A stretch of DNA of 64,000 nt from Hesseltinella vesiculosa (taxonomy: Eukaryota; Mucoromycota; Mucoromycetes; Mucorales; Cunninghamellaceae): assembly GCA_002104935.1 (NCBI GenBank), contig MCGT01000021.1:393686-457685 (forward strand). Reading direction: 5' to 3'. Shown here piece by piece: positions 25,014 to 36,879 of this stretch. Position 1 is the stretch's first letter; each line of letters opens with the position of its first letter. A program made the position numbers and the translations under genes. Below the pieces are notes generated by a model, which was not told where the DNA came from, ran no database searches, and worked only from the letters and a program-made list of their open reading frames with translations.

Positions 25014-28000
25014 TTATAAAGTCATTACCGTGTCTGAATACACTTGAGTGCTTGACAGCAGCGCTAAAATTGTCGGATGGGGTTGAATGGTCGTGCTTCT
25101 AGTAAATGCCTGCAATACTTCAAATACAACCTTGCCCATGGCTTTGAATTTTTCCCAATGGATGGTGCCAGATGGAGTCATATCCCGCTTAGATTCAGCC
25201 AGCGCAACCAGATCTTGGCGATGAAGCCACCTGCCATTGATTGCCATAAAAAAAAAAAAAAAGAAATCAGATTCATGGAAGGATCTGCGATGCCACGTGC
25301 CAAGACTTACAAATATGGTAAATGCTCTTTCGCCATGGACTTGTCTTTTCGGTAAGCTCCGTAATTGCTAGAGTGGAAAAATGAAGTTGAGAATAATTAC
25401 TAAAAAAAAAAAAAAAAAAAAAGAGCCCAAACCTGGCACTGCCAAAGAGGAGAGCAAGATTGTCCAGTTGATCTCGATAAGAAGAATCCAAAAAGTCTTT
25501 GGGATCTTTTTCAAAGAAAGGCAAAAGATCCTTGAAGCCTCGAATCATTGCAGCCAGCGAGTTGTAGTTGCGGTGGTCTTGGTACAGCAGCTGGGCCACG
25601 CAGATCAGTTTTTCAAACAAAGCTTGACGCTGGCTTGGCACCGCCGGCGATAAAACCACCGTCTTGACCCATTCCGTGAGAAATTTAGAGTGAGCAGTGG
25701 AAACCAGGATCGCTTGCGAAGCACCTTTTTCTCCCCATAAATGACGAATGAAGTCCCGGGGCTGAATGCTCTTGAACAGCTGCAGCTCCACCCACGTCAG
25801 TTGGTCGGAAATGTCATCGGCCGTGAAATCCATGAGCATGGCATAACGTAAATTGGCCGCGTGCCGAAGAGAGTTGCACAAGGCTGTGACAGAGTAGGAT
25901 GCCTTGTCGTTCAACAGAAGCACCCCGCCAGCAAAAAGAGGAACGTCTTCCAGGAGGAGTGATGCAGAGCTATGGCGAGGCCACTGTGGAGTTTTGCCAT
26001 AGGTGGCCGACGCTTCCGCCGAAATGCGGTGTAGGTCAAGCATCCTGTTGTGTTTTGTCGCAGGCACCAAGGTTGAGTTTGAATCATGGAAATGGCGCGG
26101 TGTGAGCAAGTACAGGGACAACAAGCTATCTGCGGCACTGCCGTTGCTCGCCATGGACGGTTCATCTTCGTCGGTAAGCGCCCACATAGCATCTGGATCT
26201 TCTGCAGGCAGAGGCCTTGAAATAAGCGGGAGAAGCAGCTGATAAACTGTGGTATGATGAGGTAAGTGGCTCAATCTTTGCAAAAACCGCGTGAGCATGT
26301 CATAAGTTTGGCCATAGTAAACATCGCTCCAGTGCTGAGAAAGCCATAGACAGAGAATCGTACGAACTCTTTCTTGCCTTCGAGTTGGCTGTGTCTGGCC
26401 TTCTAGTCCTTGTATATTTGTTCTCGGCTCAGTATCCTCGATCAAATCTTGCTCATATCTAAAAAATAAAAATAAAAATAAAAATTTAAAACCAGATGTC
26501 CTTGATTTTTTTTTTTTTTTGAGGTGTTGTACTTTGAAACAAGCCGCTGTAGCAATGCAGATGGTGTGATGAATTTTCTGAAAAATGTTAAAAAGATTTG
26601 CACGGTTTGACCTTGATCATGGTAATCCCAAGAAACCAGTTTTGTGACCATGGCGTCCAAAGTCAAGTCGCTGATACTGAGTATAAAAGAGGATGAGACC
26701 GAGCTTTCATTTTTGATGATCCACCCCCCGCAGACATTTACCTGGACAAGGTGGAGCTGACTCTGGTGCAATCTGTATGGCTCTCGATGGAGGCACGGGG
26801 AGTTGGACCGGCCAGATCAGAGCTGAAATTGTGGACCGTCGGTGAGGAGGCGGTGGAAGAGGAAAGTGGCTGGGGTGACATGGGAGGTGAAGGAGGTATC
26901 TCGGCTTTGGTTTTGGCCAACGCACGTAAATCGTGGTAACATGGATTTGACCTTGGCAGCGTTGTTTTTTTTTCAACCGGGCTTTTGGATGCAGCGGTCT
27001 GTCGTTTTTGGTAATTCAGGCTCATGGACTGCCGTCGCTGTGGCAACAGGTACTTTTCCGCCAGGGCAGTGTAAACCATTTGTACTTGCCGAGCGCCTTG
27101 AAGGGTATAAATATCTACAATGATCAAGGGCAATCCAAAGATGGTAGCCAGTTTCTGACCCAATTGCGGGTCGGGCTTGGACATGCTGTTGCCATTTCGT
27201 ACATCACAGTTCAGGCCAACGAGAAACACAGGAATCTTTTGCAACACGAACGCGTCTGAAAAAAAAAAAAAAAAAAGCAAACGTGAGACTCGTTTTTTTT
27301 TATTGGACATACTCAGTAGATCAGGGAGACAGTCCATCGTATCACGGTCGTTGGTGTTGTAGCAGATGATGCCACCTTGAACGTGGCAAAACTCCTGAGG
27401 TTAAAAAAAAAAGTGAGGATCACAAGCGTGCAGACCGAAGTATGCCAAGGTGCTTCGGCTTTCTTTATTGAAGCGCTGCCTCCGACTTTTTTTTTCCCAA
27501 TTGCCACCTCCTTATTTTCTGATTAGCTCCTCCTCATGTTCACCCCTCCCCTTTTTATATATTTCAAACATACATTTTTCACCTCAGGAGGATTTGTTGT
27601 CATGTCCAAAACATCAGTGTCGTCGACCTTCAAACTATCCAATGGATAGTTGCAGTCATTTAAGGACATGCTGCTGCGATACGTTTCACCGACTTTTTAA
27701 ACAAACAAAAAACAAGGATGATCCATGAATTAGCCTTTTTTGTATGCTATCCCCTGAGATCATGGTGCCACTTGGTTACCTTTGTATGTACAAGGTACGG
27801 GTCGCACTTGGTCAAACCCGAGCCGCACAATTGCCGACTTAGCGACTTGGCGTGAGCCCACTACGAGTATCTCCAGCTGTGCTGGTAGGAGAGAACTGCT
27901 GGAAGGCGTGGTGGTGTCTGGGTACTGTGATGACTGAATCACCTTTGACGTGGAGTCGTCTGTGGGGGGCTGCGTTTGTGACGACTTGATGTTTGTTGGC

Positions 28001-28131
28001 AATGAGGATGTCATGACACCAGCATTTTTTCTTGATCCTCGAGGAAATGAAAGCGATGAGGCAAACGTGGATTTGGTCGAGGATTTACGAGCTGGTCGAT
28101 GAAGTAACGATAGTCGATGGGGTAACCACAT
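25014..28131 (-). CDS. Ras-like pseudoGTPase domain fused to a RasGEF (REM + CDC25)
   Basis: Guanine-nucleotide exchange factor for a Ras-type GTPase, with an N-terminal degenerate Ras-like domain. Exon 1 (28131-27780) ends in a P-loop relic, ILVVGSRQVAKSAIVRLGF (about residues 88-106), in which the second Gly is Ala. Exon 2 (27692-27583) has GETYRSSMSLND and DDTDVLD in place of the DTAGQ switch. Later exons have CYNTNDRDTMDCLPDLL and KIPVFLVGLNCDVRNG, where NKxD is replaced. After a Ser/Pro linker comes the REM motif (LVSWDYHDQGQTVQIFLTFF) and the CDC25 domain (SDQLTWVELQLFKSIQPRDF; RGFKDLLPFFE; NYGAYRKDKSMAKEHLPYL). The last exon ends at 25014; the exact C-terminus and one linker join are uncertain. 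Confidence 0.85.
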
Positions 28132-28901
28132 TTTAATAAGAATAATAAAAGGTGAAGAATGAGAGAGAAGAAAAAAAAAAAAAAGGAGGAGGGTGTGCGT
28201 ATGATCTCTTTATTTTCCGTTTTCATCCACCCTTCCCCCATCCCGCGCCACCCATTTTTTTTTCATCAACTGCATACACAATGGCATCTTTTCCCCTCTC
28301 CTTTCACCAGGCTTGTTTTTATCTTGCTTTTTTTTTTTTTTTTCTGCATGAAATTAGAACAAGCTCGTGTCACTTCACAGGTAGGCTACCAATTGAATAA
28401 CCACAATAACTTCATTGTCACTAACAACCTTTTCGGCATTTCTATTATCAGCGCATAGCGTCAGTGCTCTTTGAATGAAGGGTAAAAAAAAAAAAAAAAT
28501 CCTCAAGGATTGACCCTGCTGGCAATGGGGAAAAAGGAGGAGGTGAAGTGGACATTGATGCGTTTTTAAAAGGCCGATAGAAGGCAGCCTGTCGTTGACC
28601 AAATAGCCGGTTTGCCTGGGATCTCGACTAGATCTGGTCACACAAACATGAGATCTATTTTTTTTTTGGTCTTTTTTATTTATTTTGGTAAAAAGACAAT
28701 CAAATTGGGATAGTTGGGTAAAACAAAAAAAGGGAGGAGACTGGAACAAATGAATAAAATACAACAATTTGGCAAAAGGAGCGAAGAGGGATGGAGGGGG
28801 GGAATTGAGTAATAAAACAGAGAATTGCTGCTTGCACAATGCCAAATAATAAAAAAAAAAAGGTGGGATGAAATAAAAATGCTATGTCGGACGTTGGTTT
28901 T
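28132..28901. promoter_or_regulatory. Intergenic region upstream of the RasGEF gene
   Basis: 770 bp between two minus-strand genes: promoter and 5' UTR of the RasGEF gene and 3' UTR of the transporter gene. Dominated by A and T runs (28171-28183, 28328-28343, 28482-28498, 28657-28690). No gene recognised. Confidence 0.5.
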
Positions 28902-30353
28902 TTAGAGTCTGTCTGATTTCTTCTCGGATAAGGTTCCAGCGTGATCATTGGCAGCGGAAGATGGTGATTTACTGGTTGGTAAGATGGATGCGTTGGCCTT
29001 TGCCTTTTCAGTCATTTCCACGTTACTACAAAAAAAAAAAAAAAGTGTTAAACCCGGAACAGAAAGTAGAAAAATTAAGGCCACATACCCATACCAAGCA
29101 CCACCCAACAATGTCAGCGCAATACCAAAGGAATTGGTCAAATTGATGTTTAGCTTGAAAATGATCACGGCCAAGATGATAGACAGGACTTGCTTGACAT
29201 TCCCTGCAACCGTCATTGTCAAAGCACTGGTCTTTTTGTTGGCAGTGAAGCTGACAATGTTGAGAGCAAAAGCAATGGCACCGTTGACAAATAGACCAGC
29301 TGCCAATGACATGGTCATGTTGTCATGGCAGAATTCTCGGACTCGTTGCAATTCGCCAGTGGTGTAAGAGTAAAAGACGCATTGAATGAAAGCCAAGGGT
29401 GACATTCGAAGCAGCAAATCCAGAGGGTGCAGCTTCAATCGACCCACTTGCACACGATTCGTCACAATGGTCTTCACTGCCGCCAGCATGGTGCCCAGCA
29501 CAGTCAAAAGAAACCCGAGAATGGTATAGTCATATTCACCAATGGTTGCAAATGCGACGCCGAGTACAACCTACAAGTTATGCAAGAAACTTAAAAAAAA
29601 GGTAATGACTTCTAATATAACTTACTGGAACCAACGATAAATAAATCATGCGTGAATATGATTTCTGTAAGACGACAATGGAGATCATCACAGTAAAGAC
29701 AGGCGTCATGGCTCGAATCACTTGATGGAACTAAAATAAATAAACAATATCAGCACTTCCATAAATGGTCTGCCTGTTCCAATCCCTCCCTCTTTCCATC
29801 CCATTGCACCTGCGCAACTTTCAATCTAACTGAATACTTACTGCAACTGAAACCAGGTTCCTACCAGGGGCAATTGACAAAAAAAAAAGCGTGAGTTTCG
29901 TCATCTATTTTCTTTTGCAATGGCCAATGGCTCTTCTTGATCTTTCAGGTCAGATGCTTTCGGATAAGAATAGCAATTGACCCTGTCATTGCCATCCCTC
30001 TCCCCCCTTTGTCTAAAAATAACCCAAACAAAAACCTACGCACCACGCCAAACAAAAAAAAAACCAACTTACAAAGAGACATTGCTGATAGCAATGTTGA
30101 TGGTGTACAAGACGGAGAACATGAGCATGACCATATTTTCATTGTCGTTCAATTTGGCAGGAGTAAAGATACCAAGCATATACAAGATGTAGCAGCCAAC
30201 AGACCCACACAAAGTGTGAATAGCAGTGAGAGACCAGGGGTATGAAAAGTCATTGAGAATCGCCTTGTTGTATAGAGTCAACGATAAATTAAGTACAAAG
30301 TAGGCACCAAGCCACATATAGCCATTGTCTATAGATCGACCGGCGGTTGTCAT
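28902..30353 (-). CDS. Triose-phosphate/nucleotide-sugar transporter family protein (SLC35-like, TPT)
   Basis: Multi-pass Golgi/ER membrane transporter of the drug-metabolite superfamily. Five exons. The N-terminal half begins with a segment like YMWLGAYFVLNLSLTLYNKA, containing the NLxLTxYNK signature of the TPT branch, followed by YPWSLTAIHTLCGS. Later exons have FHQVIRAMTPVFTVMISIVV, FATIGEYDYTILGFLLTVLG, and ANKKTSALTMTVAGNVKQVL, the conserved KTSxLTxxVxGNxK region. About ten membrane segments are visible. The cytosolic tail is polar (VEMTEKAKANASILPTSKSP). The substrate cannot be deduced from sequence alone. Confidence 0.9.
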
Positions 30354-30469
30354 GATGATAAAGGAGAGGAGAGTGGAAAAAGCGCAACAAAAAAAAGAAA
30401 CTGGAAAGAGAACGAAAAATAAATAGGCAGAGCATTTTGCCGCTTTTTAAAAAAATTGGTTAAAAAATT

Positions 30470-30488
30470 GAGCCAATCAAATTGGCTC
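30470..30488. promoter_or_regulatory. Palindromic CCAAT element upstream of the transporter gene
   Basis: GAGCCAAT-CAA-ATTGGCTC is an 8-bp perfect inverted repeat with a 3-bp spacer and presents a CCAAT box on each strand. It lies about 120 bp upstream of the transporter start codon, a normal distance for CCAAT-binding (HAP) complex sites. Function is inferred from position and sequence only. Confidence 0.45.
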
Positions 30489-30689
30489 ATTAGTTCAAAA
30501 AAGAACATTTGGAAAAACAAAAGAAATTGGTTGCCTCATTTACAGCTTCAAGCATTCGTACCATGCCCTCTTTTGGCATCCTCTGCGCAGAGGCCTCTAT
30601 GCATATAAAAAAGATCAAACGATGCCGGTCTAAAAAGGGCAATGCTTTAATGGGAGTATCCAAAAAAAAGAGAAAATAAAATGATATGT

Positions 30690-31137
30690 TTAGTGACCTT
30701 CGGCAGCATGGCCAGCCTTGGAGGACAAGAAGGCGTGCTTGGACTTGGCCGAGGTGTAGATAAAGTAACCCAGAGCGAAAGCAGTTCCCATGTAAGGAAC
30801 TTGAGACAACACACGGCGAGAAGTGTTGAACACAGCATTGTGCAAGACACCAGCGAACATGCGTTGTTCAAAAGGAGACAAGACGTAGGTCACAACACCC
30901 TAAATCAAGTCTTGATGTAAGCGTCTTTCTCTCGATATTTTCCTTTTTTTATCCTTACACGTTGAGTAGGACCCTTGAGGTTACCCCACCTATTCATTCA
31001 CAAAATAATAAAAGTGAGTCGTTTCAAGATCATGCTGCTGCTCATAACTCGACAAGGATCAATCAATCGTTGAAGAATTAAAAAAAAAAAAAAAAAACCT
31101 ACCAACCGAAATAAGGCTTGTTGACATGGCCACCCAT
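30690..31137 (-). CDS. QCR8: Cytochrome bc1 complex subunit 8
   Basis: Small membrane subunit of complex III that contacts cytochrome b. Exons 31137-31103, 30989-30959 and 30899-30690 join in frame to 91 residues, close to the family length. The N-terminus MGGHVNKPYFGWWGNLKGPT and the motif GVVTYVLSPFEQRMFAGVLH match QCR8. One hydrophobic segment follows (YMGTAFALGYFIYTSAKSK), then AGHAAEGH at the C-terminus. There is no cleavable presequence. The gene follows the usual three-exon pattern with short A/T-rich introns. Confidence 0.95.
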
Positions 31138-31699
31138 TTTGAATTATACGCTAAACAGAAAAAAATAGAACTCGTTAATCATCACTATCGTCTCGATAAC
31201 CACGCTTAAACCATCCTACATTGATTGAAAAAAGTAGAGTGAAGAAAGAAACTGGGTTGTTTACAACACAATTTTTTTTTCAACCCCCCATGCCCCGGTG
31301 GATGACTGCCGCCCCTTTTCTGGCCAATCAGAACACGGCAAGGAAACAAACCCAAACGACATGGCCCTGCCCACCCACACCAGCATTCTAAAGAGCTCCT
31401 GCCAAGACATGGCATCTACCATTTTTACACTAGATTCGACAGATGCTAAAACAGTCGTGCAATCAACATGAATTTGTTAAATACGTTTTCCCTGCCACTC
31501 CATATTGTCGCCATCGCCTCTGTTTCTGGTCAACTTTTTCAGCTCTGCTATGAATCGCAACTGGCCCAACGGATAATGACGATACTCGCATCACCATGCC
31601 GAGCTTTTCTCTGCAGAATGTTGCTAGGATCGGCCAACATTTTAGATAAATGAGAACGTTCACCTTTGTCGAGATGCAAAAAAAAAAAATGAAAGGAGA

Positions 31700-32155
31700 C
31701 TTGGATCGAAGAGTTCTGCGCGGAGACTGAATTTGACCACCCAATTTCTTTCATTTTCATTTTGAAAAAAAAAAACAAACGCTGCACAGCACGTTTGACA
31801 GACTGGGTCGACGTAAGATTTTGAGAAAATGCGCAATTGTATGAATAATGACGATACGGAAAAAATCAGGTCGATTGATCAAAGTTGCTCAGCCAATGTT
31901 TGCTCAGTTTCGTTTTGACGTCTCTGATTCTCCTGCTTAAAATATGAAAAATCGGCGATTTTCGCCAGGGGATCCCCCAGGTGATGACCGAATGTCACAG
32001 TGTAAAACTGCTCTAAATAACTTCACCCCAAATTTTGCACACCAGTGCAAAATGCTGAGATGTGACCTTGATTAAACCTGTAACTCTCTCAGACAAAGGG
32101 GGGAAGAGCGAGAAGGCCGGCAAACATGCACTAAAAAATGATTCACACAGCATTT
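31700..32155 (+). repeat. Interspersed repeat copy A
   Basis: About 455 bp similar to a segment at 40515-40962 in the same orientation and, inverted, at 40070-40330. Shared landmarks are TTTCATTTTGAAAAAAA, an ATGCGCA block, CAGTTTCGTTTYGAC, and the core GAAAAATCGGCGATTTT followed by GCCAGGGGA. No open frame or clear terminal repeats or target-site duplication were seen. Possibly a non-autonomous transposable element. Confidence 0.7.
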
Positions 32156-33109
32156 TTTTTTTTGCATTATTCGAAGTGTAGTGCAATATCAATTGCACAA
32201 GCGGCAAGCGCTGTTGCTCTTTTCTCTACAAGGATACTGGCAAACCCCCGATCCTATTTTGCAATGCTGAGACTCATGTAGATGAGATTCAAGTTTTGCT
32301 GATTCTAGAAGATTTAGATGGGGGATGCTAATTTGGAAAATCTTGATTGCCACTTGACATGACATGACATCTTTTACATTGAGCTATGATCTCGAAATTC
32401 TAGAAGGCTTGTAGCTTTGGTCCATTAAGTAAAGTTTTAACCAAAAAGCAGAAAAACATCGACGGGCATGAACCGCCTGGTCAACATGAAGGTCACGCAA
32501 AAATAAGGAACCCAATCAGCTTGTGTGTTTTTTTTGGGGGGGAGGGTTCAAAATGCAGTAAATTGACCAATTAACCAATGTAAGTAGTTGCTCAGTTCAT
32601 GAGCAGACTAGGTGTAAGGATGTCAGTCCCTCTGCAAGAGCGATGAGTAGGCTCAATTGATATTAAAAAATAAACGAGTGCGAGGAAAAAGCAGACCACC
32701 AACCATTTTTGGGTCGGCGCCTTCTGCGGACACCCCTTCCTGAGTTTAGTGTCGGGCTTCGTTGGATGTGCCTTTCCAAATAAAAAAATGAATGGGCGTC
32801 ATCTTCAAGTGGGACTGCCAATCCAGAAAAGCCAATACTAACCTCCAGAATGGCTGTCATTGGCTTTATTAGCGGGATTCGAAGGTGGTTTCGGCACCCG
32901 GAAAACCCGAAAACGGCAAAATAATTTGCATTCCGCTCCTTTCGTGCAACCCAGCAGCTCAGCTGAGTCTGTTTTAGTATCGGCTTCCAGGTTGCCGGAT
33001 CTATTCCTTTCATCTTTTACAACATGTCAAAGCCTGACAAGCTCGGTATATTCCCCAAACGCCTCCTGCAACATATCACTCAACTCCAACCAAATATCTC
33101 TTCAATACG

Positions 33110-33172
33110 AGCTAAAATTTCCAAAAAAATTCCGTGGAAATTTCGTGATTCACACGAAATTTGAGCTCAAAT
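33110..33172. repeat. Local inverted repeat upstream of the tRNA gene
   Basis: The 60 bp before the tRNA hold imperfect inverted sequences: GAGCTAAAATTT pairs loosely with AAATTTGAGCTC, and inside it TTTCGTG is followed 3 bp later by CACACGAAA. The element ends about 6 bp from the tRNA 5' end. Its role is unknown. Confidence 0.4.
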
Positions 33173-33175
33173 AAA

Positions 33176-33257
33176 GTCAGTGTGTCCGAGTGGTTAAGGA
33201 GTGTGACTTGAAATCACATAGGCTCTGCCTGCACAGGTTCGAACCCTGTCGCTGACG
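33176..33257 (+). tRNA. tRNA-Ser (anticodon UGA)
   Basis: 82 nt fold as a class II tRNA. The acceptor stem GTCAGTG pairs with CGCTGAC, with one G-U pair. The D arm contains CCGAGTGGTTAAGG (A box), the anticodon arm is GTGTGACTTGAAATCACAT with anticodon TGA, a long variable arm GGCTCTGCCTGC follows, and the T arm CAGGTTCGAACCCTG carries the B box. The discriminator base is G, as in tRNA-Ser. No intron. The 3' flank has only short T-runs, with a longer one 45 bp away. Confidence 0.96.
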
Positions 33258-33856
33258 CATCATTTTTGCTTTGCTTCTTTTTGATAAAAGAAGCACGTAG
33301 CTTTTTTTTTTTTTTTTTTGATAGTCTGAAATCTATGCTCCCTGTCTGCTAGGTCGAAATTTGAAAGCAAACAGTTGACTGGTTCATGAGTTTTGGTGGG
33401 TTCTATCGGAAGAAACTCCTGCCAAAAGCGTGTCAAATCCCGACCCCCGCTTGAACAAAAGCATAGTGCGATTGTACCTTTTTTTTCATGAGCATCTCCG
33501 ATCGAGGTACGAGGTTTCAAAAGGTATCGGATGCATTGTCAGTTTGGTCGCAAACAATAGGCGGTGCAGCCTGAACCGACAAAATTATTAGAAGCAGGTG
33601 AGGAAGAATAAGAGGCGAGCAAGCAGATAGGGCAGCAATGCTGATGATGATATTGGTGATAGCATTTTTCCTGGATTTTGGAGCCTTCGGGGATACGCTG
33701 TAAATAGCAAAAATGGAAAAAAAGAAAGAGTGCCGTCAGATCCTTCCCAATTTTTTTCTTGTGCGATTATTTTTTTTTTTTTGTTTCGTTCTTCTTTCCC
33801 GTTTCTTTTTTCATTCTCTCCTTTTTTTCTGAAAGGACACCGACGTACGAATTGAC
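33258..33856. other. Spacer between the tRNA and the BAR-SH3 gene
   Basis: 600 bp with T-runs at 33302-33319 and 33769-33782, giving way to a pyrimidine-rich stretch just before the BAR-SH3 start codon that looks like core promoter/5' UTR. No gene recognised. Confidence 0.5.
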
Positions 33857-35240
33857 ATGATCAAGCGATTTGGAAAACTAAGACAGGTAAGGCAACATGC
33901 GTTTTCAAAAGAGTTTCATAGCTGACTTTTATCACTGTGGTGGAACATGAAACAGTGGGTAGGAGAAAACATTGGCTCCTCGCACAGCACATTACCATCG
34001 GAAGAGTTCCAAGAGCTGCAAACAGAAACGAAAACTCGGCACCATGACTATGATCGCCTGGTCCACTCTCTGGACTCTTGGACGCAAACCCATCAAAAGA
34101 GCAGGTTAGCAACGGAAAAACACCAAAAGCGAACGCCGGGCGGTGTGTTTGGTGAAGCCCTGGTGACCCATGCCGACATGTTTCCTCGTGATTCACCACA
34201 ATGTAAGCCAAAGAAATATCCTCAAGAATGTCGCGATGGTCAACTTATTTTTTTTTCCTTAAAAAGGGGAAATTTTAACAACGCTGGGATTGGCTGAATG
34301 CCATATCGACGAGCAAACGAATATTTTTATGGACCATGCACAGGAAAACTACGTTCGATTTTTACAATATTCAGCGGCTCAGTACAAGGAATACCAGGCG
34401 TTGTGTCGAAAACTGGAATCTCGGCGATTGGACTACGACGCAAAACAAAACCGGCTCCAACGAGTCACCAAGGAAATGCCCGAATTGGAATTGGAAGTGC
34501 AGGCTGCCAAGACGAAATATGAAGAATCCGAGTACAGCGTGGTACAGATGATGATGAGATTGCAAGATGAGGAGGTAAGAGAGAAGATGAGAAGCAAGTC
34601 AAAAGCTTGTGATGTAAGGAGTATTTTTTTTTATTTTTTATTTTTTTTTTTTTGCCTTTGGCAGGACCTTCAATTCGATGCGCTGCGCTCCTTCTTGGTA
34701 TCTCAAATTGGATTTCATCGAACGGCTTTGCAGGCTCTGGAAAACATACAGAAGAAATGGGATGAACCTGTCCAAGTCGCTGCTAAAGACAGCGATGGCA
34801 AATCAAGAAACAAGTCACTACAGTTACCAGAACCAGTGTCAGGTACCAACTTTTACAATCACCCGGAAAACCGGACGACGCCAAGCTGATTTTTTGTTTT
34901 TATACCATATATAGATGGGGACAACATTGATTTGGATACATTGGAGCAACGACGAGCACTTTATAGCCATGAGAGAGAGCATGACGATGAATTGTCCATC
35001 CAGGTTGGAGATATCATTTATGTCTTGGATCACGTGGACGACGGCTGGTGGGTGGGTTTGATTCCTCGAGGCGAGAATAGATTCGATCAGGGTATTTTCC
35101 CTGTCAATTTCACAGAGACTTACCCGCCAACCAATGCCCATCTCCCCAACCCCTCCACACCTGACTCTCGATCATCATCGTTGGACCAGCCCTCGCCACC
35201 TGTGCCAAGTCCAGCCCAACAGCAGCAGCAAGATAAATAA
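33857..35240 (+). CDS. BAR and SH3 domain protein (endophilin-like)
   Basis: Membrane-curvature adaptor, expected at endocytic or endosomal membranes. A short first exon (MIKRFGKLRQ) joins to WVGENIGSSHSTLPSEEFQE, the start typical of fungal N-BAR/BAR proteins. The BAR helices continue through FMDHAQENYVRFLQYSAAQY, LQRVTKEMPELELEVQAAKT and DALRSFLVSQIGFHRTALQA. After a short linker there is a C-terminal SH3 domain (RALYSHEREHDDELSIQVGD, then DDGWWVGLIP and GIFPVNFTE), followed by a Pro/Ser/Gln tail. About six exons. It differs from the Rvs167-type protein at 51499 in lacking the long proline-rich linker. An exact yeast counterpart is not assigned. Confidence 0.87.
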
Positions 35241-35334
35241 ACCCCGATCCGTTCTTTCGAAATATCCTTTTTTTTTTTCTCACTTGGGGTTTCCGCGCAT
35301 TTCTTTCTTATTTTACTGTACCAGAACACGCACG

Positions 35335-36755
35335 ATGGCACATTGCTTACTTGTTGGTTCTGTGATATTTGCAACTGACAGGTTCAACGAGATGCAAAAA
35401 GAACACGGCATTGAGCACTGCACATCCACATCTAGACAAGAATTCTTCCGCGACTGCCAGACAAAGTACAAGGACGTGCAGGTCTTTTACATGTCTTCTG
35501 ATGTTCTCCCTATCATTGGCCGAATCGATGCTGAAATGGTCCAACATTTACCTCCAGGGTAACTATTTAAAACTTTAGGTGAATTGGGGCTGTGCGCATT
35601 GAAAAGAAGGCATGCACCACCTTCTTTTTGCATTTACTCACGGCTCTTTTTTAACTCAAGACTAAAATGGATATGCTTTTGTGCTGCAGGCTATGACTGT
35701 TTTGACGTTCAAGTCTGTGCTGACCGAGGAATCTATGTCTCTCATACGCCAACGGCTGTAGATGATGTAAAAAAACACACGGACACAATGAAACCTCACC
35801 ACTTTTTTTTTTTTTTTGAACTGTAGGCTACGGCAGACACAGCCGCGTTATTGATCCTGAACTGCTGTAGAAATGCCTACCAGGCTTCCCATAACTTGAG
35901 AAAGGGTGAGGTCCACAGGAGGGCACAGATTGGCAGTAGCATATTGACTGAGGCCCTTGTTTTCATAGGTCGATTCCGCCATGGCGTAAGCATGGGCATG
36001 GATCCAGGTATGGCTTCAAGGCGATGAGCTACTGACCTGCAGATACCTTGGTCAATTCTCTTCTTTATTACATCGGACGTTGATTCATCTCTCTTTGTAG
36101 AGCACAAGACTCTGGGCATTCTTGGCATGGGGGGCATCGGGAAGACGATTGCTAAGCGTATGGCTGCTTTTGATATGAACATCACTTACCATAATCGCAA
36201 TCGGTTGCCCCGAGAAGGTCGGTATGAATCAAATAGACGCAGGCAAGCTCATCTCTTTTGTTTTTGTCCCGTAGAGGAAGACAAGTACAACGCCACGTTT
36301 GTCGATTTTGAAACTCTGCTGCGCACCTCTGACGTGTTGTCTGTCAGTGTCCCTTTGAACAAAGATACTACTCATTTGCTATCGTACCAAGAATTTTCGA
36401 TGATGAAGAATGGCGTGGTTGTTGTCAATACAGCCCGAGGAAAGGTTTGTCTGTGATGGGCTTCATGATAACGCATAGATCTCATTTTTTTTGGTAGGTC
36501 ATCAATGAAGCAGCGCTAGTTCAGGCGCTGGAGTCTGGCAAGGTTGGTGCAGCCGGTTTAGACGTCTTTGAAGAGGAGCCCCAAGTGCACCCTGGCTTAT
36601 TAACCCATCCTCGATGTGTCCTGCTTCCTCATATCGGTACGTTTACACATGAAAGCCAGAAAAAAATGGAGGATCTAGCATTGGACAATGTGGCGGCTGC
36701 TCTCACTGAATCCAAACTAGTCACTCCAATTCCCGAGCATCGTGGGCTTTTGTAG
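35335..36755 (+). CDS. D-isomer-specific 2-hydroxyacid dehydrogenase (glyoxylate/hydroxypyruvate reductase-like)
   Basis: NAD(P)-dependent reductase of 2-keto acids. Exon 1 (35335-35558) joins in frame to the exon at 35661, giving LPPGLKWICFCAAGYDCFDV, the conserved substrate/cofactor cleft strand. The Rossmann motif is GILGMGGIGKTIAKR. Catalytic Arg is in VVVNTARGKVINE, Glu in LDVFEEEP and His in LLPHIGTFTHES; all three are present. The C-terminus reads VTPIPEHRGLL. About six exons. The family includes glyoxylate, hydroxypyruvate and formate dehydrogenases; motif order fits the GHRPR branch best, but the substrate is not determined. It starts only 95 bp after the BAR-SH3 stop. Confidence 0.92.
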
Positions 36756-36879
36756 ATGCTTGTAACTAATCTCGCAGTAAAAAATTGCTAAAATCTACAG
36801 ATGCTTGGTTTATGATCATTAAGAAAAAAATACAAACTAAAAGCACAGGTCTGCAACTATGATACAAAATTATACATAT

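Larger units (their letters stand above)
31138..33175. other. Gene-poor region with an interspersed repeat copy
   Basis: 2 kb without a supported gene. It includes the QCR8 promoter, one copy of an interspersed repeat (31700-32155, listed separately), and short direct repeats such as tandem TGACA at about 32356-32370. Small open frames show no family features. Confidence 0.55.
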
